Shown here piece after piece: positions 44,512-52,520 of a stretch of 64,000 nucleotides of DNA. The stretch's first letter is position 1. The number at the start of each line of letters is the position of its first letter. Source of the DNA: CALKZN01 sp050633785 (GTDB lineage: Bacteria; Pseudomonadota; Gammaproteobacteria; Arenicellales; Arenicellaceae); the NCBI GenBank assembly GCA_050633785.1, contig JBOEHE010000018.1:11616-75615 (forward strand), read 5' to 3'. Position numbers and translations under genes: made by a program. Below the pieces are notes generated by a model. The model did no database searches and was not told the DNA's origin. It saw only the letters and a program-made list of their open reading frames with translations.

Positions 44512-46026
44512 TTATGCGTCGTTGTTGGTGTTGCTTTGCTTCAACCACATCAATGTCTCAGGTTCTGAAAGCTCAGGTGCCAGTGATGAAACATCATCGG
44601 CCCACTGCAGCAACTTGTCAGCAGCCAGATTCAGGCCTAAACCACGTGCCGTGTTACTCATACCTGCCAAAGCGGAGGGCAATAGCCCGTTATGTTGATC
44701 AAGTTTTGTCAAATACTCATCGGCCATTTTTTCCAGGAAGGACTCAATGTGTATTTTCTGGTGGTTAACTCTGACAAACAGCTCTCCGTTGTCGAGCATT
44801 CCTTCCAATCGCCAGTCGGCACCAGTCCAGATATTGAGTTTGGGACCTAACAGCCCTTTGACGGCCATGGCTAGAGGAGTGTTATTACCGCCAAAATAAC
44901 GGTTGAGGATATGGTCTGTCATTGAGACCCCCAAACCACTGTGAAAACTGGTGATACCCGTTTTGCCTTCTTCCATATCTCGATAAACCTCACTGCGAAG
45001 ATGCAAATAAGCAATCATCTTTGTGCCTGATTTAGTGCTCAATGGCAGAGTGACGCCGAAGCCAGGCTCAGAAGCACCGTCATCGACAAAAGGAATGCCA
45101 TCCATTGACACTAATGTGGAACATGTCAGCTTTTTGGGAATAAAGGCAGGGCAGGGAACGGCATGTGAGCCGACGACTGCATCTGGTGTCAGATTGGTGT
45201 TTTCATTAAGCCCCCAGATCACGAATGAAGCACCTTTGCCCCACAAACCTTTGTTGGTCAATTCTGGATGAGATTCTCCTATCCAGGCTGCTGTTGGACT
45301 GGTCAAACCATGAAACGACAGGTCCAGTTCAGGTCTGCTATCCGATTCTGTTCCTTGTCTGGATTGCCAGTTTCGAATTAATAGTGGAAGAATTTCTGCG
45401 TCATAAGCATTTTCGATTCCCGCTTTAGTGATGATTTGCCAGTATTTAATTTCATGTTTAGCGGGTAGGGCATTGCCGTAGTCTGCAGCGATTATTCGTT
45501 TGATGTTTGTCAGGTTCTTTTCAATTAATGCCGTTGCCAGAGGGGAGGGTAAGCCATCGACGAAGTCGGACAGAGTTTTTAATGCTGTCAACGCTTGTTG
45601 CTGCTTCAAAGGCATGAGTTGTTGAGCTTCAGATGTTCTGGATGCGTCATATAACATTGGGGCCAATACGTGTGTTGTTGCTAATTCCAACAACGCTTGA
45701 ATATCCGAACCGGGAAGCAACATCCTGGCAGCCGAGTCGGGCAAATTCAGGTCTTTTATCAAATCCAGCGCAAGCCAGATATCTTTCGAAGAAGGGTGTT
45801 CAATAACTTGCTGAATAAACTGTCTCGTAGCCTGATGTTGTCTGCTGACTGTATTGTCATTTGCCATAGCTTCTAACACTGTTGATCTTTGAGGAGACGG
45901 TTTGTGTGGACGTGGTTTGGCTTTGGGGATAATACCCTGACCAATGTCTGGTCTTGTTTCGTCGGTTTGTTGGTCGTCCAATGGTGGTAATTCGATAACT
46001 TGAATTTTCGACTTTATCTCTGCCAT
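44512..46026 (-). CDS. Unknown 504-residue protein, T3SS-associated
   Basis: No signal peptide and no recognised family. The N-terminal 60 residues are Pro/Lys/Gln-rich (GIIPKAKPRPHKPSPQRSTV) and probably disordered, as in many type III substrates. The central part has DLSFHGLTSPTAAWIGESHP and FVIWGLNENTNLTPDAVVGS; the sequence ends in helices with LQWADDVSSLAPELSEPETL. First gene of the minus-strand unit with the HExxH protein. Placed between secretion blocks and behind the shared palindromic motif, it is a candidate effector or translocation protein. Confidence 0.6.
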   Translation of the reverse strand: MAEIKSKIQVIELPPLDDQQTDETRPDIGQGIIPKAKPRPHKPSPQRSTVLEAMANDNTVSRQHQATRQFIQQVIEHPSSKDIWLALDLIKDLNLPDSAARMLLPGSDIQALLELATTHVLAPMLYDASRTSEAQQLMPLKQQQALTALKTLSDFVDGLPSPLATALIEKNLTNIKRIIAADYGNALPAKHEIKYWQIITKAGIENAYDAEILPLLIRNWQSRQGTESDSRPELDLSFHGLTSPTAAWIGESHPELTNKGLWGKGASFVIWGLNENTNLTPDAVVGSHAVPCPAFIPKKLTCSTLVSMDGIPFVDDGASEPGFGVTLPLSTKSGTKMIAYLHLRSEVYRDMEEGKTGITSFHSGLGVSMTDHILNRYFGGNNTPLAMAVKGLLGPKLNIWTGADWRLEGMLDNGELFVRVNHQKIHIESFLEKMADEYLTKLDQHNGLLPSALAGMSNTARGLGLNLAADKLLQWADDVSSLAPELSEPETLMWLKQSNTNNDA

Positions 46027-46348
46027 GGCTTAATCCTCATTGTTATGTTCAATCAACATAGACAGAACTGAACTGAAAGGGAATAAGGGTTGACCCTCAT
46101 GCAAGTGTTCTGTTTATGGCCTTCGTTTGTCGGTAAGTGTTGTTGTATATGACCTATGTTCAATTTTCTCCACCGACCTAGGGTCGACCCCATCCAGCTG
46201 AACCCACGGTTTTTTTTGTGGCACTTAGTGAGTGAATCGATTGCAAAGCAGTCCGTATTTTCACCCTCGGGTTGGCCCTAGTGGTGAGATTGCTGAGCAT
46301 TTGATGCAATGATTTCGTGTGAAACTAAACGACAAACTGGAGGCAGTT
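46027..46348. promoter_or_regulatory. Divergent regulatory region with three related palindromes
   Basis: AGGGTTGACCCT at 46086-46097 (near the minus-strand gene), TAGGGTCGACCCC at 46179-46191 and CGGGTTGGCCCTA at 46269-46281 are variants of one inverted motif. A fourth copy lies at 36224-36235. The last copy is about 70-80 bases upstream of the plus-strand start at 46349, similar to the distance at 36224. Probably shared operators of the candidate effector genes. No gene lies in this 322-base gap. Confidence 0.55.
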
Positions 46349-47152
46349 ATGAATGTAGATGGTTCTGATAATAATGTTGGTGCCGGATCCGAAAATGGTG
46401 GCGACAATGGTGCTGGAGGGCCAGATAACGGTGGTGTTGATAATGATGTTGGATTGAATGATGTTGATTTTTCCGGGCCAGAAGAAGATACCACTACGGA
46501 AGCGGCGACTGATGCAGCCCGGGAAGCCGCAAAACAGGCAGTGGATACGGTAGCGGATAAAGTTGAAGCGGCAACAGGAGTTGATATTCCTGAGGATGTG
46601 AGAGCTGAGATTGCTGACAAAGTGGCAAAAGAGGGTATCGATAAAGCCGCTGCTGCTGTTGCTTCAGTGGTAGAAAAAACGCTTGAAAAAGCCGGGGTTC
46701 CCTATGCAGGTGAGATCACAAAGGCCATTGTGGATGCGATAGATAATCCAAACAAGTCAGCCACCGATATTGCAAAAGACTTTGTGGCAAGCCTTGCCAA
46801 ACAAGGCATAGCTGTCATGGATCTGTCTCCTGTTGCCAAGTCGGTAGTCACTGGTTTGCTGGAAGCATTTACCAACCCGGATTATAACATGGCGGATTTG
46901 ATGGGTGACATTGCCAACATGGCGGTCAACGTTGTTGGCCATAGCATTGTCGCTTCTTTTAGTTTGGGCAGTGCCAATATCGCAGCAGCAGTTGGAATCG
47001 GCAAGCTGGGTGATATGGCTGAGAACGCCATGCATGATCACATTGACCAAGCTATAGCGAATGGTGATGTGGTGAACCCGGGTGAGCAGGGATACAACGT
47101 TGAACATGGGCCGGGGCATGACAAAAGTGAGACACCAATATTATTGGTCTAG
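46349..47152 (+). CDS. Candidate T3SS secreted protein, Gly/Asn/Asp-rich N-terminus
   Basis: 267 residues from the ATG at 46349, preceded by GGAGG. Residues 1-50 are Gly/Asn/Asp-rich (GADSEN-like low complexity, no signal peptide); residues 50-130 are alanine-rich helices (DAAREAAKQAVDTVADKVEA); later hydrophobic stretches (VGHSIVASFSLGSANIAAAV) could contact membranes. This profile suits a translocator or other hydrophobic secreted protein, but I recognise no family. It is followed by another alanine-rich protein gene and a terminator, a two-gene unit. Confidence 0.6.
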   Translation: MNVDGSDNNVGAGSENGGDNGAGGPDNGGVDNDVGLNDVDFSGPEEDTTTEAATDAAREAAKQAVDTVADKVEAATGVDIPEDVRAEIADKVAKEGIDKAAAAVASVVEKTLEKAGVPYAGEITKAIVDAIDNPNKSATDIAKDFVASLAKQGIAVMDLSPVAKSVVTGLLEAFTNPDYNMADLMGDIANMAVNVVGHSIVASFSLGSANIAAAVGIGKLGDMAENAMHDHIDQAIANGDVVNPGEQGYNVEHGPGHDKSETPILLV

Positions 47153-47222
47153 GTCAATTTCAAAATCAATAAAGAGCAGTGTGAATTTAAGCAATTAATG
47201 CCATTTATGGCAGGAGATAAAC

Positions 47223-47954
47223 ATGGTAGAAGCAGTCGATCATAACAATATAGACATCTTTTTTGATGCAAGCAATCTTTCAGGCGAAGAAGCTTTGCTC
47301 CAGTTTGAAGCTAAAGTTGAAGAATTGTTGGCTCGAAATACAGATTTGTCAAAACAGGAAATTCAGGAATTGAAGGCACTCTTGAATGAGTTAAAAGATC
47401 ACCCTGAATTGAAAGGCAAAGGCAGTGAGATTTTTGGTGTATTGGATAACAAAATCAATGCTTTAGAACAAAATCGAATGGGAAAACTCAAGGAAGGCAA
47501 GGAGTTTGACCCTCAAAAAGAAGATAATCTTCTGGAATCGATGGCCAATATCTCTGAAAGAGAAGGAACCGATATGGTTGAGGAGAAAATGGACAGTGGT
47601 GAAGCAGTTCGTGGTGATCTGGCCAAGGAAATAGCCAGAGATCTGGCTATTGATAATGTGCAAAAGACCACAAAAGAAAACGATGGAGAAAATGACCGAG
47701 GATCCAATGCAGCTGGTGGTGGTGGTAGCAGGAAAGCATCGATCCTCAATATTGGTGCATCGTTGGCTGAAGTGACGGATGATCGTTTTGAAACCGCTTT
47801 AGCCAGTGCAGACAAGATTGGTGAGGACGCCACTGTCGGGGACACCATTAAGCTAAATGCCGAATACCAACTGGCATCCACCATGGCAACAGTCGCCACC
47901 GAGGCTGTAAAAGCAGCTGGTCAATCAGCCAAAGCGGGATCAAGAACGGCATAA
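47223..47954 (+). CDS. Unknown helical protein, possibly T3SS-secreted
   Basis: 243 residues, no signal peptide. The N-terminal half is charged and helical (LSGEEALLQFEAKVEELLAR; SKQEIQELKALLNELKDHPE), the middle is Gly/Asn-rich (GENDRGSNAAGGGGSRK), and the C-terminal 40 residues (AEYQLASTMATVATEAVKAA) form an amphipathic helix reminiscent of needle, rod or filament subunits. The resemblance is to a pattern, not to a named family. Second gene after the candidate secreted protein, with a clear terminator behind it. Confidence 0.55.
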   Translation: MVEAVDHNNIDIFFDASNLSGEEALLQFEAKVEELLARNTDLSKQEIQELKALLNELKDHPELKGKGSEIFGVLDNKINALEQNRMGKLKEGKEFDPQKEDNLLESMANISEREGTDMVEEKMDSGEAVRGDLAKEIARDLAIDNVQKTTKENDGENDRGSNAAGGGGSRKASILNIGASLAEVTDDRFETALASADKIGEDATVGDTIKLNAEYQLASTMATVATEAVKAAGQSAKAGSRTA

Positions 47955-47980
47955 TCATTCTTTTTCTGCTGTTTATTGCA

Positions 47981-48009
47981 AGCAGGAACCTGAGGGTTCC
48001 TGCTTTTTG
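47981..48009 (+). terminator. Rho-independent terminator
   Basis: AGCAGGAACC and GGTTCCTGCT pair around TGAG, followed by a short T run, 27 bases after the stop of the gene at 47223. Confidence 0.85.
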
Positions 48010-48472
48010 TTGCAAACAGAAGGCCTTGTTGTTTACTCCAGAATTAAATATAACGTCGAACACAACAAAAAAATGTTTTTTCAGTACGAAAACTGTAACC
48101 GCCCAAGCGCATATCAACGTGCGCAAATTCTAAGAATGGACTAGCCAAATCCACCTCCCTGTTTCTATTCTTAGAAAGGCTTATTAACACACATCAATTA
48201 ATAATTAACGAGCACGCTCGCTTTGTCCAAAAAAGGGTGCGTGTTATCATTTTGTGAAAAGTAAAAAGTCACTTCAAATCAATTAGTTAAAATTCTTGTT
48301 ATAGAATTAACAGGAATGCACATTAATTGGGATAACGCGCATGCGCGTTTAGCTCGTTGCACAAAAAGATATGATTTGTTATTTTGTCCTTAATATTCAA
48401 TGAGGTAACAAGGAGCAATGGAAGAAACAGCCCAGACAAACCGAGCATGCCTTATATACAAATGTTAAATGA
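48010..48472. other. Gene-free stretch with GC palindromes at the edge of array 2
   Basis: No gene seen. It contains a perfect 10-base inverted repeat (TTCTAAGAAT at 48128-48137, ATTCTTAGAA at 48167-48176) and a perfect 16-base palindrome AACGCGCATGCGCGTT at 48334-48349. The latter has AAC and GTT ends like an attC core but is too short for a normal attC. This is the likely left boundary of the second cassette array. Confidence 0.45.
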
Positions 48473-49246
48473 ATGGAAGTCATGACGAGTAACGAGTTAA
48501 AACTACTTGAGTATCTGGTAGGGCATTTCCAATCGGGAAATATTAGTCCAGATAACCCCGCGACACACTTGCCTTATTCAAAGGTATTGGCAGAGTTGGA
48601 CTTTTCAAATGATGGCCGAACTCCCGGCGATAGCCTTAACCATCATGCAATGGGTGGTCTGGCTGAGTGGCTGCATGAAAATAATCTCCCTGCAATAACC
48701 GGAATTATAGTAAACAAGCTGACTGATCAGAAACGAGGAGGCTTTCCGTCAAAATCATACTTTGCTTACCATGATCGGCAGGACATGGACTTTGAGTGGC
48801 AGCGAGGTGAAATTAGAAAGGCTTGTCAAATTGATTGGAATGCCGAGCTAGAAAAGTTGGGCGTTTCGCTTCAAGGCGATTTTGAACTACCAGAAGAAGT
48901 TCCAGATTTTTTGACTGAGGGTGCAAAGAAAACAATTACTGTAAACGCTTACGAACGAAATTCAGCCGCCAGAAACGCTTGTATCAAAGAACACGGAGTT
49001 ACTTGCGTGGTATGTGAATTCAATTTTGAGGCATTTTATGGTGAGAGAGGTAAAGGATTCATTCATGTGCATCATTTGCGTTCCCTCGCGGATGTAGGTC
49101 AAGAGTATGAGGTCGACCCAGTAAATGACTTAAGGCCTGTATGCCCTAATTGTCACGCAATGCTACACAGAAAAGGCAATATAGGTATAGAACAGCTTCA
49201 AAGCGAAATATCATTTAACAAGGCATTGCGGCGGACAGGCCGCTGA
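48473..49246 (+). CDS. HNH endonuclease-domain protein (cassette)
   Basis: 257 residues. The C-terminal part is an HNH nuclease of the McrA-like restriction type: CVVCEFNFEAFYGERGKGFI, HVHHLRSLADVG, then NDLRPVCPNCHAMLHR, with two CxxC pairs and the HH/N/H catalytic set. The N-terminal half has a helical region (LPYSKVLAELDFSNDGRTPG) and may recognise DNA. The frame runs into the attC site: the last ten residues (FNKALRRTGR) are attC-encoded. Such nucleases are common in restriction and defence cassettes. A start at 48482 is also possible. Confidence 0.85.
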   Translation: MEVMTSNELKLLEYLVGHFQSGNISPDNPATHLPYSKVLAELDFSNDGRTPGDSLNHHAMGGLAEWLHENNLPAITGIIVNKLTDQKRGGFPSKSYFAYHDRQDMDFEWQRGEIRKACQIDWNAELEKLGVSLQGDFELPEEVPDFLTEGAKKTITVNAYERNSAARNACIKEHGVTCVVCEFNFEAFYGERGKGFIHVHHLRSLADVGQEYEVDPVNDLRPVCPNCHAMLHRKGNIGIEQLQSEISFNKALRRTGR

Positions 49247-49259
49247 ATGCGGCGTTAGA
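49214..49259 (+). repeat. attC site 1 (array 2), overlapping the HNH gene
   Basis: TTTAACAAGGCATTGCGGCG to GCTGAATGCGGCGTTAGA, about 46 bases; the HNH stop codon TGA lies within it. Confidence 0.85.
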
Positions 49260-49266
49260 GGGAAAA

Positions 49267-50034
49267 ATGCTCATCTGGATACCGATCACAATAGCCGCCT
49301 TCGTAATAGCTGGCTGGCTTTTATCTAGACGTAGTAGCAATGAAATCCCTGTGTTCATCAATGGGCTTATACCATCTCTACCTGACGCAAAAGACAAGAG
49401 TGAAAGTGGAACCACTGTGTATATCGTTTATCTCGATAATGAAGAAGAAGAGATATTTCGAGGTTATGCCGACGAAGATGGGCGTGTTGAAAAATACATT
49501 TCGAGGAAAAATGTTGGTAGGCGAGTTCTGATTCGAGTCCGCCATGCAGCTTATAAATTTGATGAATTTGAAATGACAGTGCCAGAGCACGGAATAACTC
49601 ATACCGTCAAGATGGTTAAGGACGGAGTCTACAATGGGAAGATACATGGAAAAGATGTTGGTGATCTCGATAAATACTATATGGAGGCACTGGAATTTGC
49701 CAATACGGCCAAGGTGAGATTTATGCGGAATGCGGACTCTATTAATATCCACCAATTTGCTCGCATCCCAGTTTGGTTTTGGCTCCTTAGCTATGGTTTT
49801 CTAATAGTCGGCTTCGCTGGTGATTATTGGCGTCTGGAGGAAGGGTTTGATAAGTGCTGGGACACATTCGTACATGCCGTCTATTTTAGCGCTGTGACAA
49901 TTACTACATTGGGTTATGGAGACAATTATCCAACAAGTGACTTGCTTAGACTTTGCGCTTCTGGTGAAGCAGTATTAGGTATTTTTATCGTGGGTTTTGC
50001 ACTGAATTCGTTGTTCTATGGTCCGCAGAAATAA
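49267..50034 (+). CDS. Potassium-channel pore protein (cassette)
   Basis: 255 residues. An N-terminal membrane anchor (LIWIPITIAAFVIAGWLL) is followed by a ~130-residue soluble domain that looks beta-rich (GTTVYIVYLDNEEEEIFRGY; VGRRVLIRVRHAAYKFDEFE). Then comes a two-helix ion-channel module: IPVWFWLLSYGFLIVGFAG, the pore helix and selectivity filter in YFSAVTITTLGYGDNYPTS, and a last helix (AVLGIFIVGFALNSL). TLGYGD is a variant of the TVGYGD K+ filter. A gated K+ channel in an attC-flanked cassette is unusual; the ligand of the soluble domain is unknown. Confidence 0.85.
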   Translation: MLIWIPITIAAFVIAGWLLSRRSSNEIPVFINGLIPSLPDAKDKSESGTTVYIVYLDNEEEEIFRGYADEDGRVEKYISRKNVGRRVLIRVRHAAYKFDEFEMTVPEHGITHTVKMVKDGVYNGKIHGKDVGDLDKYYMEALEFANTAKVRFMRNADSINIHQFARIPVWFWLLSYGFLIVGFAGDYWRLEEGFDKCWDTFVHAVYFSAVTITTLGYGDNYPTSDLLRLCASGEAVLGIFIVGFALNSLFYGPQK

Positions 50035-50037
50035 TCC

Positions 50038-50106
50038 TCTAACAAGTAGCTTCACCGGACAAAATACTCGCTATGCTCGCATTTTTCCGGTGAACACGGC
50101 GTTGAG
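50038..50106 (+). repeat. attC site 2 (array 2)
   Basis: CTCTAACAAGTAGCTTCACCGG to CCGGTGAACACGGCGTTGAGAC; CACCGGACAAAA pairs with TTTTTCCGGTG. Confidence 0.88.
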
Positions 50107-50123
50107 ACTGGTTAGAAACTGTG

Positions 50124-50459
50124 ATGTTTGAATTAATCTTGATAAATGCAGAACTTGGCCAAATGCTTAATAAAAATGGTGATACACATATCCGAGGTAC
50201 AGAAGAATTTCAGCCTCAATTTGAATCAGAAGCCGAAGCTATTGAAGAAAAGGATAGATTACTGAATGAGTTTATTTATGCTGCAGTAATTATTAAAAAC
50301 CTAGAAACGGACATGGTATCGCAAGAATATTGCAACGAAGAACTAGGACCAAAATTTAGGCAAGAAAAACATGAATATTATAAATGGTGTTATCTACCAT
50401 TTTATAAGAAGTGGTTTACACCAAAACCAAGTTTTAAATATTATGATGGCAAGCATTAA
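50124..50459 (+). CDS. Small unknown protein (cassette)
   Basis: 111 residues from the ATG at 50124 (a GTG three bases earlier is possible). Soluble, acidic in the middle, with a lysine/aromatic C-terminus (YYKWCYLPFYKKWFTPKPSF). I recognise no family. It is flanked by two attC sites, so it is a mobile cassette gene. Confidence 0.65.
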   Translation: MFELILINAELGQMLNKNGDTHIRGTEEFQPQFESEAEAIEEKDRLLNEFIYAAVIIKNLETDMVSQEYCNEELGPKFRQEKHEYYKWCYLPFYKKWFTPKPSFKYYDGKH

Positions 50460-50488
50460 TCAAAAGCACCTAATATGTGGGCGTTAGC
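50453..50488 (+). repeat. Short attC site 3 (array 2)
   Basis: GCATTAATCAAAAGCACC to ATGTGGGCGTTAGC, about 36 bases, shorter than the norm and with a degenerate left core. Confidence 0.6.
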
Positions 50489-50499
50489 ACTCAATAGTC

Positions 50500-51021
50500 A
50501 TGAACGAAATTGAAGCACGAGAAATTGTTAGTAAGCAAATAGTTGGAAAGCTAGAGGAATTTTCCTTGATGGATGAGTCTACTCAAGAGTTTGCTACTTG
50601 CTTTGCTTTTTATTACCAGAATAACGATTATATAAAGTCTCGCGATTTTAGAGAAATGAGTGTAGGTGCTGGCCCGGTCTTAGTTTGCAAACAATCGGGC
50701 TCAGTTTTTGAAACAGGCTCAACGTATTCAACTGAGCAATATGTCAAGGCATTTGAGTCATGCGGTGACCCGTTCGGTGAGCTGACTAAAAATATTTCTG
50801 TATATGGTTGGCGCGAAGGCGCTAATAAAGTGGCAGCAACAAAACTGATTAAGGCTAAGTCCGGCCTAAATTTGCGAGATTCAAAAAACATTATCGATAA
50901 AACACTTAATAACGAAGAGTCACGTTTTTCTACGGAAAGTGTTGAAGAGTCGAGATTGGTAAATGAAGAACTCGTTGAGTATGGTTTTAAGTGTAAACAA
51001 CTGTGGAGTAACCAGTGCTAA
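50500..51021 (+). CDS. YrhB-like protein with L7/L12-like C-terminal segment (cassette)
   Basis: 173 residues. Residues 35-100 (YYQNNDYIKSRDFREMSVGA, VLVCKQSGSVFETGS, STEQYVKAFESCGDP) fit the YrhB/Imm35 pattern of small domains found as immunity or chaperone-like proteins. Residues 105-145 (AATKLIKAKSGLNLRDSKNI and IDKTL) resemble the C-terminal domain of ribosomal protein L7/L12. The combination is notable; its role is unknown. Its stop overlaps the left core of the next attC. Confidence 0.65.
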   Translation: MNEIEAREIVSKQIVGKLEEFSLMDESTQEFATCFAFYYQNNDYIKSRDFREMSVGAGPVLVCKQSGSVFETGSTYSTEQYVKAFESCGDPFGELTKNISVYGWREGANKVAATKLIKAKSGLNLRDSKNIIDKTLNNEESRFSTESVEESRLVNEELVEYGFKCKQLWSNQC

Positions 51022-51067
51022 CAAGGCCATCAATCAACGGAAAAGTCTCAGCTTATGGCGGCGTTAA
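51017..51067 (+). repeat. attC site 4 (array 2)
   Basis: GCTAACAAGGCCATCAATC to AGCTTATGGCGGCGTTAAG. Same family as attC site 3 and the truncated attC of array 1, tying the two arrays to one integron lineage. Confidence 0.9.
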
Positions 51068-51074
51068 GAGATAA

Positions 51075-51425
51075 ATGAATCCTGATTATATACGAATACT
51101 CGTTTTACTTTCACTCATTTTTGGATCGTTAATTATTAATGAGTTATCGAATTACCAGGATCTTGGTTTTAGTGTGTTTATTGGCATCATTGGTGGGCTT
51201 CTAATGAGCTCTAATAAAGAGTGGCTGACAGATGCTAATGGTGCTCTTATATGCATAATCATAGGTTTGGTGTTGGCACCTGTAACTTATTTATACATTA
51301 GTAGTTTTAATGTGACACCATCAAACAGTTACTTAGCAGACAGGGGTTATTACTTATCAATAGTTCTTATGATTGCAGGTAGTCTTAGGTTTGTTATTGG
51401 TATGGTATATGAAAAATACTATTAA
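51075..51425 (+). CDS. Small membrane protein, unknown (cassette)
   Basis: 116 residues with four hydrophobic segments (IRILVLLSLIFGSLII; GFSVFIGIIGGLLM; GALICIIIGLVLAPVTYL; LSIVLMIAGSLRFVIGMV). No recognised family. Flanked by attC sites. Confidence 0.7.
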   Translation: MNPDYIRILVLLSLIFGSLIINELSNYQDLGFSVFIGIIGGLLMSSNKEWLTDANGALICIIIGLVLAPVTYLYISSFNVTPSNSYLADRGYYLSIVLMIAGSLRFVIGMVYEKYY

Positions 51426-51457
51426 CAAGTCGCTACGCAGGTGGGTAAGGCGTTATG
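51421..51457 (+). repeat. Short attC site 5 (array 2)
   Basis: ATTAACAAGTCGCTACGCAG to GGGTAAGGCGTTATGAG; about 37 bases, starting on the stop codon of the previous gene. Confidence 0.65.
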
Positions 51458-51479
51458 AGTTTACTTGGAGTGTGGGGTT

Positions 51480-51593
51480 GTGAGCAGAAACTTTGAGGTA
51501 CCTGATGAGATAAATCTCATTGAAAGAGATTTCTACCCAACTGTTGAAGGTATGGGAGTCATTGATGCAATTGCTAGCATATTCAGCTTTTAG
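51480..51593 (+). pseudogene. Small cassette remnant
   Basis: From a GTG a 37-residue frame reads VSRNFEVPDEINLIERDFYP through VIDAIASIFSF. It fills the space between two attC sites and looks like the C-terminal end of a larger cassette protein. No family recognised; it may not be expressed. Confidence 0.35.
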
Positions 51594-51603
51594 AAATACT
51601 ACT

Positions 51604-51679
51604 CATAACAAGCACATGAAAAATGCTCCTTTCAGTCGCTCGACGCTCTCAAGCTCGCGCGGTTTACGTGGGCGTTAGA
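51604..51679 (+). repeat. attC site 6 (array 2)
   Basis: CATAACAAGCACATGAAAAA to TTTACGTGGGCGTTAGACG with an irregular central stem. Confidence 0.82.
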
Positions 51680-51693
51680 CGTCAAGTTAAACC

Positions 51694-52158
51694 ATGCCAT
51701 ATTTTGTAAGAGCATTTTGTAAATCAAAAACTATCCCAACTATCGCTGAGATTGAGGACATCTTGAAAGCAGATTATCCCCAAGTCAATATAAAGACTGA
51801 AGATGCTAGAACTGGCCAATGGAAACATGCAGAGTACTACTATAAAAATAGTCATAAACCTGTAGTTTTGGAGTGCAATAAAAACACCTCACCTACTAGT
51901 CTTTGCGTCGAAGAATGCGAAGAATTTATCGAAAAGATTGGCAGTCCTGGCCTTTCCCTTGTAAAAAGAAAAGTGATACGACATCTTAAAAAAACACACT
52001 ACATAATAAGTTGCCAGCTTTTAAATGACATTGACGAAAATGGCTACCATTTAAATGGTGAATTATTGAATATTTGTGTATCAAGATATGAAGGCATAAT
52101 TCAAGCTGATAGCGAAGGTTTCTATGACGGTTATAAGATTTCGGTAGTAATCAAATGA
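51694..52158 (+). CDS. Small unknown soluble protein (cassette)
   Basis: 154 residues. N-terminal MPYFVRAFCKSKTIPTIAEI, then a region with WKHAEYYYKNSHKPVVLECN that looks like an alpha/beta domain; the second half may be a repeat (KRKVIRHLKKTHYIISCQLL). No family recognised. Flanked by attC sites. Confidence 0.7.
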   Translation: MPYFVRAFCKSKTIPTIAEIEDILKADYPQVNIKTEDARTGQWKHAEYYYKNSHKPVVLECNKNTSPTSLCVEECEEFIEKIGSPGLSLVKRKVIRHLKKTHYIISCQLLNDIDENGYHLNGELLNICVSRYEGIIQADSEGFYDGYKISVVIK

Positions 52159-52159
52159 C

Positions 52160-52239
52160 GCCTAACAAGAACATGAAAAATCGCTTCACTGCGTTGCGCT
52201 GGAAACTCGCAAGCGAGTGTCTTTTATGTGGGCGCTAAG
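52160..52239 (+). repeat. attC site 7 (array 2)
   Basis: CCTAACAAGAACATGAAAAAT to CTTTTATGTGGGCGCTAAGC, with a GCGTT/AAGCG-rich variable middle. The right core reads GCGCTAAG instead of GCGTTAG. Confidence 0.78.
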
Positions 52240-52245
52240 CACTTT

Positions 52246-52518
52246 ATGAAAACAATATTTAAAATAGGCATAGCAACACTCGCATCAATATTAGGTTTTT
52301 TTATTGGCGTGATTGCAGTTGTTCCTTTTGGGTATTTAGAAAAAGTGTATGTAATGTCTTCAGCATTAATTACTGCCAGCATATTTGGTTTGATAAGCTT
52401 TAATTTATCAAGACTCATAATTAATAAAGTAACCAAACAACACGTTTATTTATTAGGTGCCGTTGGCATTATTTTTACTATAGGTAGCCTTTACGCGTTT
52501 CTAGCATTAACGGGCTAA
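52246..52518 (+). CDS. Small membrane protein, unknown (cassette)
   Basis: 90 residues from the ATG at 52246, with three hydrophobic segments (IGIATLASILGFFIGVIAVV; VMSSALITASIFGLISF; VYLLGAVGIIFTIGSLYAFL). No recognised family. Flanked on the left by attC site 7 and on the right by a truncated attC; last gene of the array. Confidence 0.7.
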   Translation: MKTIFKIGIATLASILGFFIGVIAVVPFGYLEKVYVMSSALITASIFGLISFNLSRLIINKVTKQHVYLLGAVGIIFTIGSLYAFLALTG

Positions 52519-52520
52519 AT

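Noticed and set aside
48334..48349. 16-base palindrome as a complete attC
   Set aside because: It has AAC and GTT ends but is much shorter than any other attC in the window; noted only as a boundary feature.
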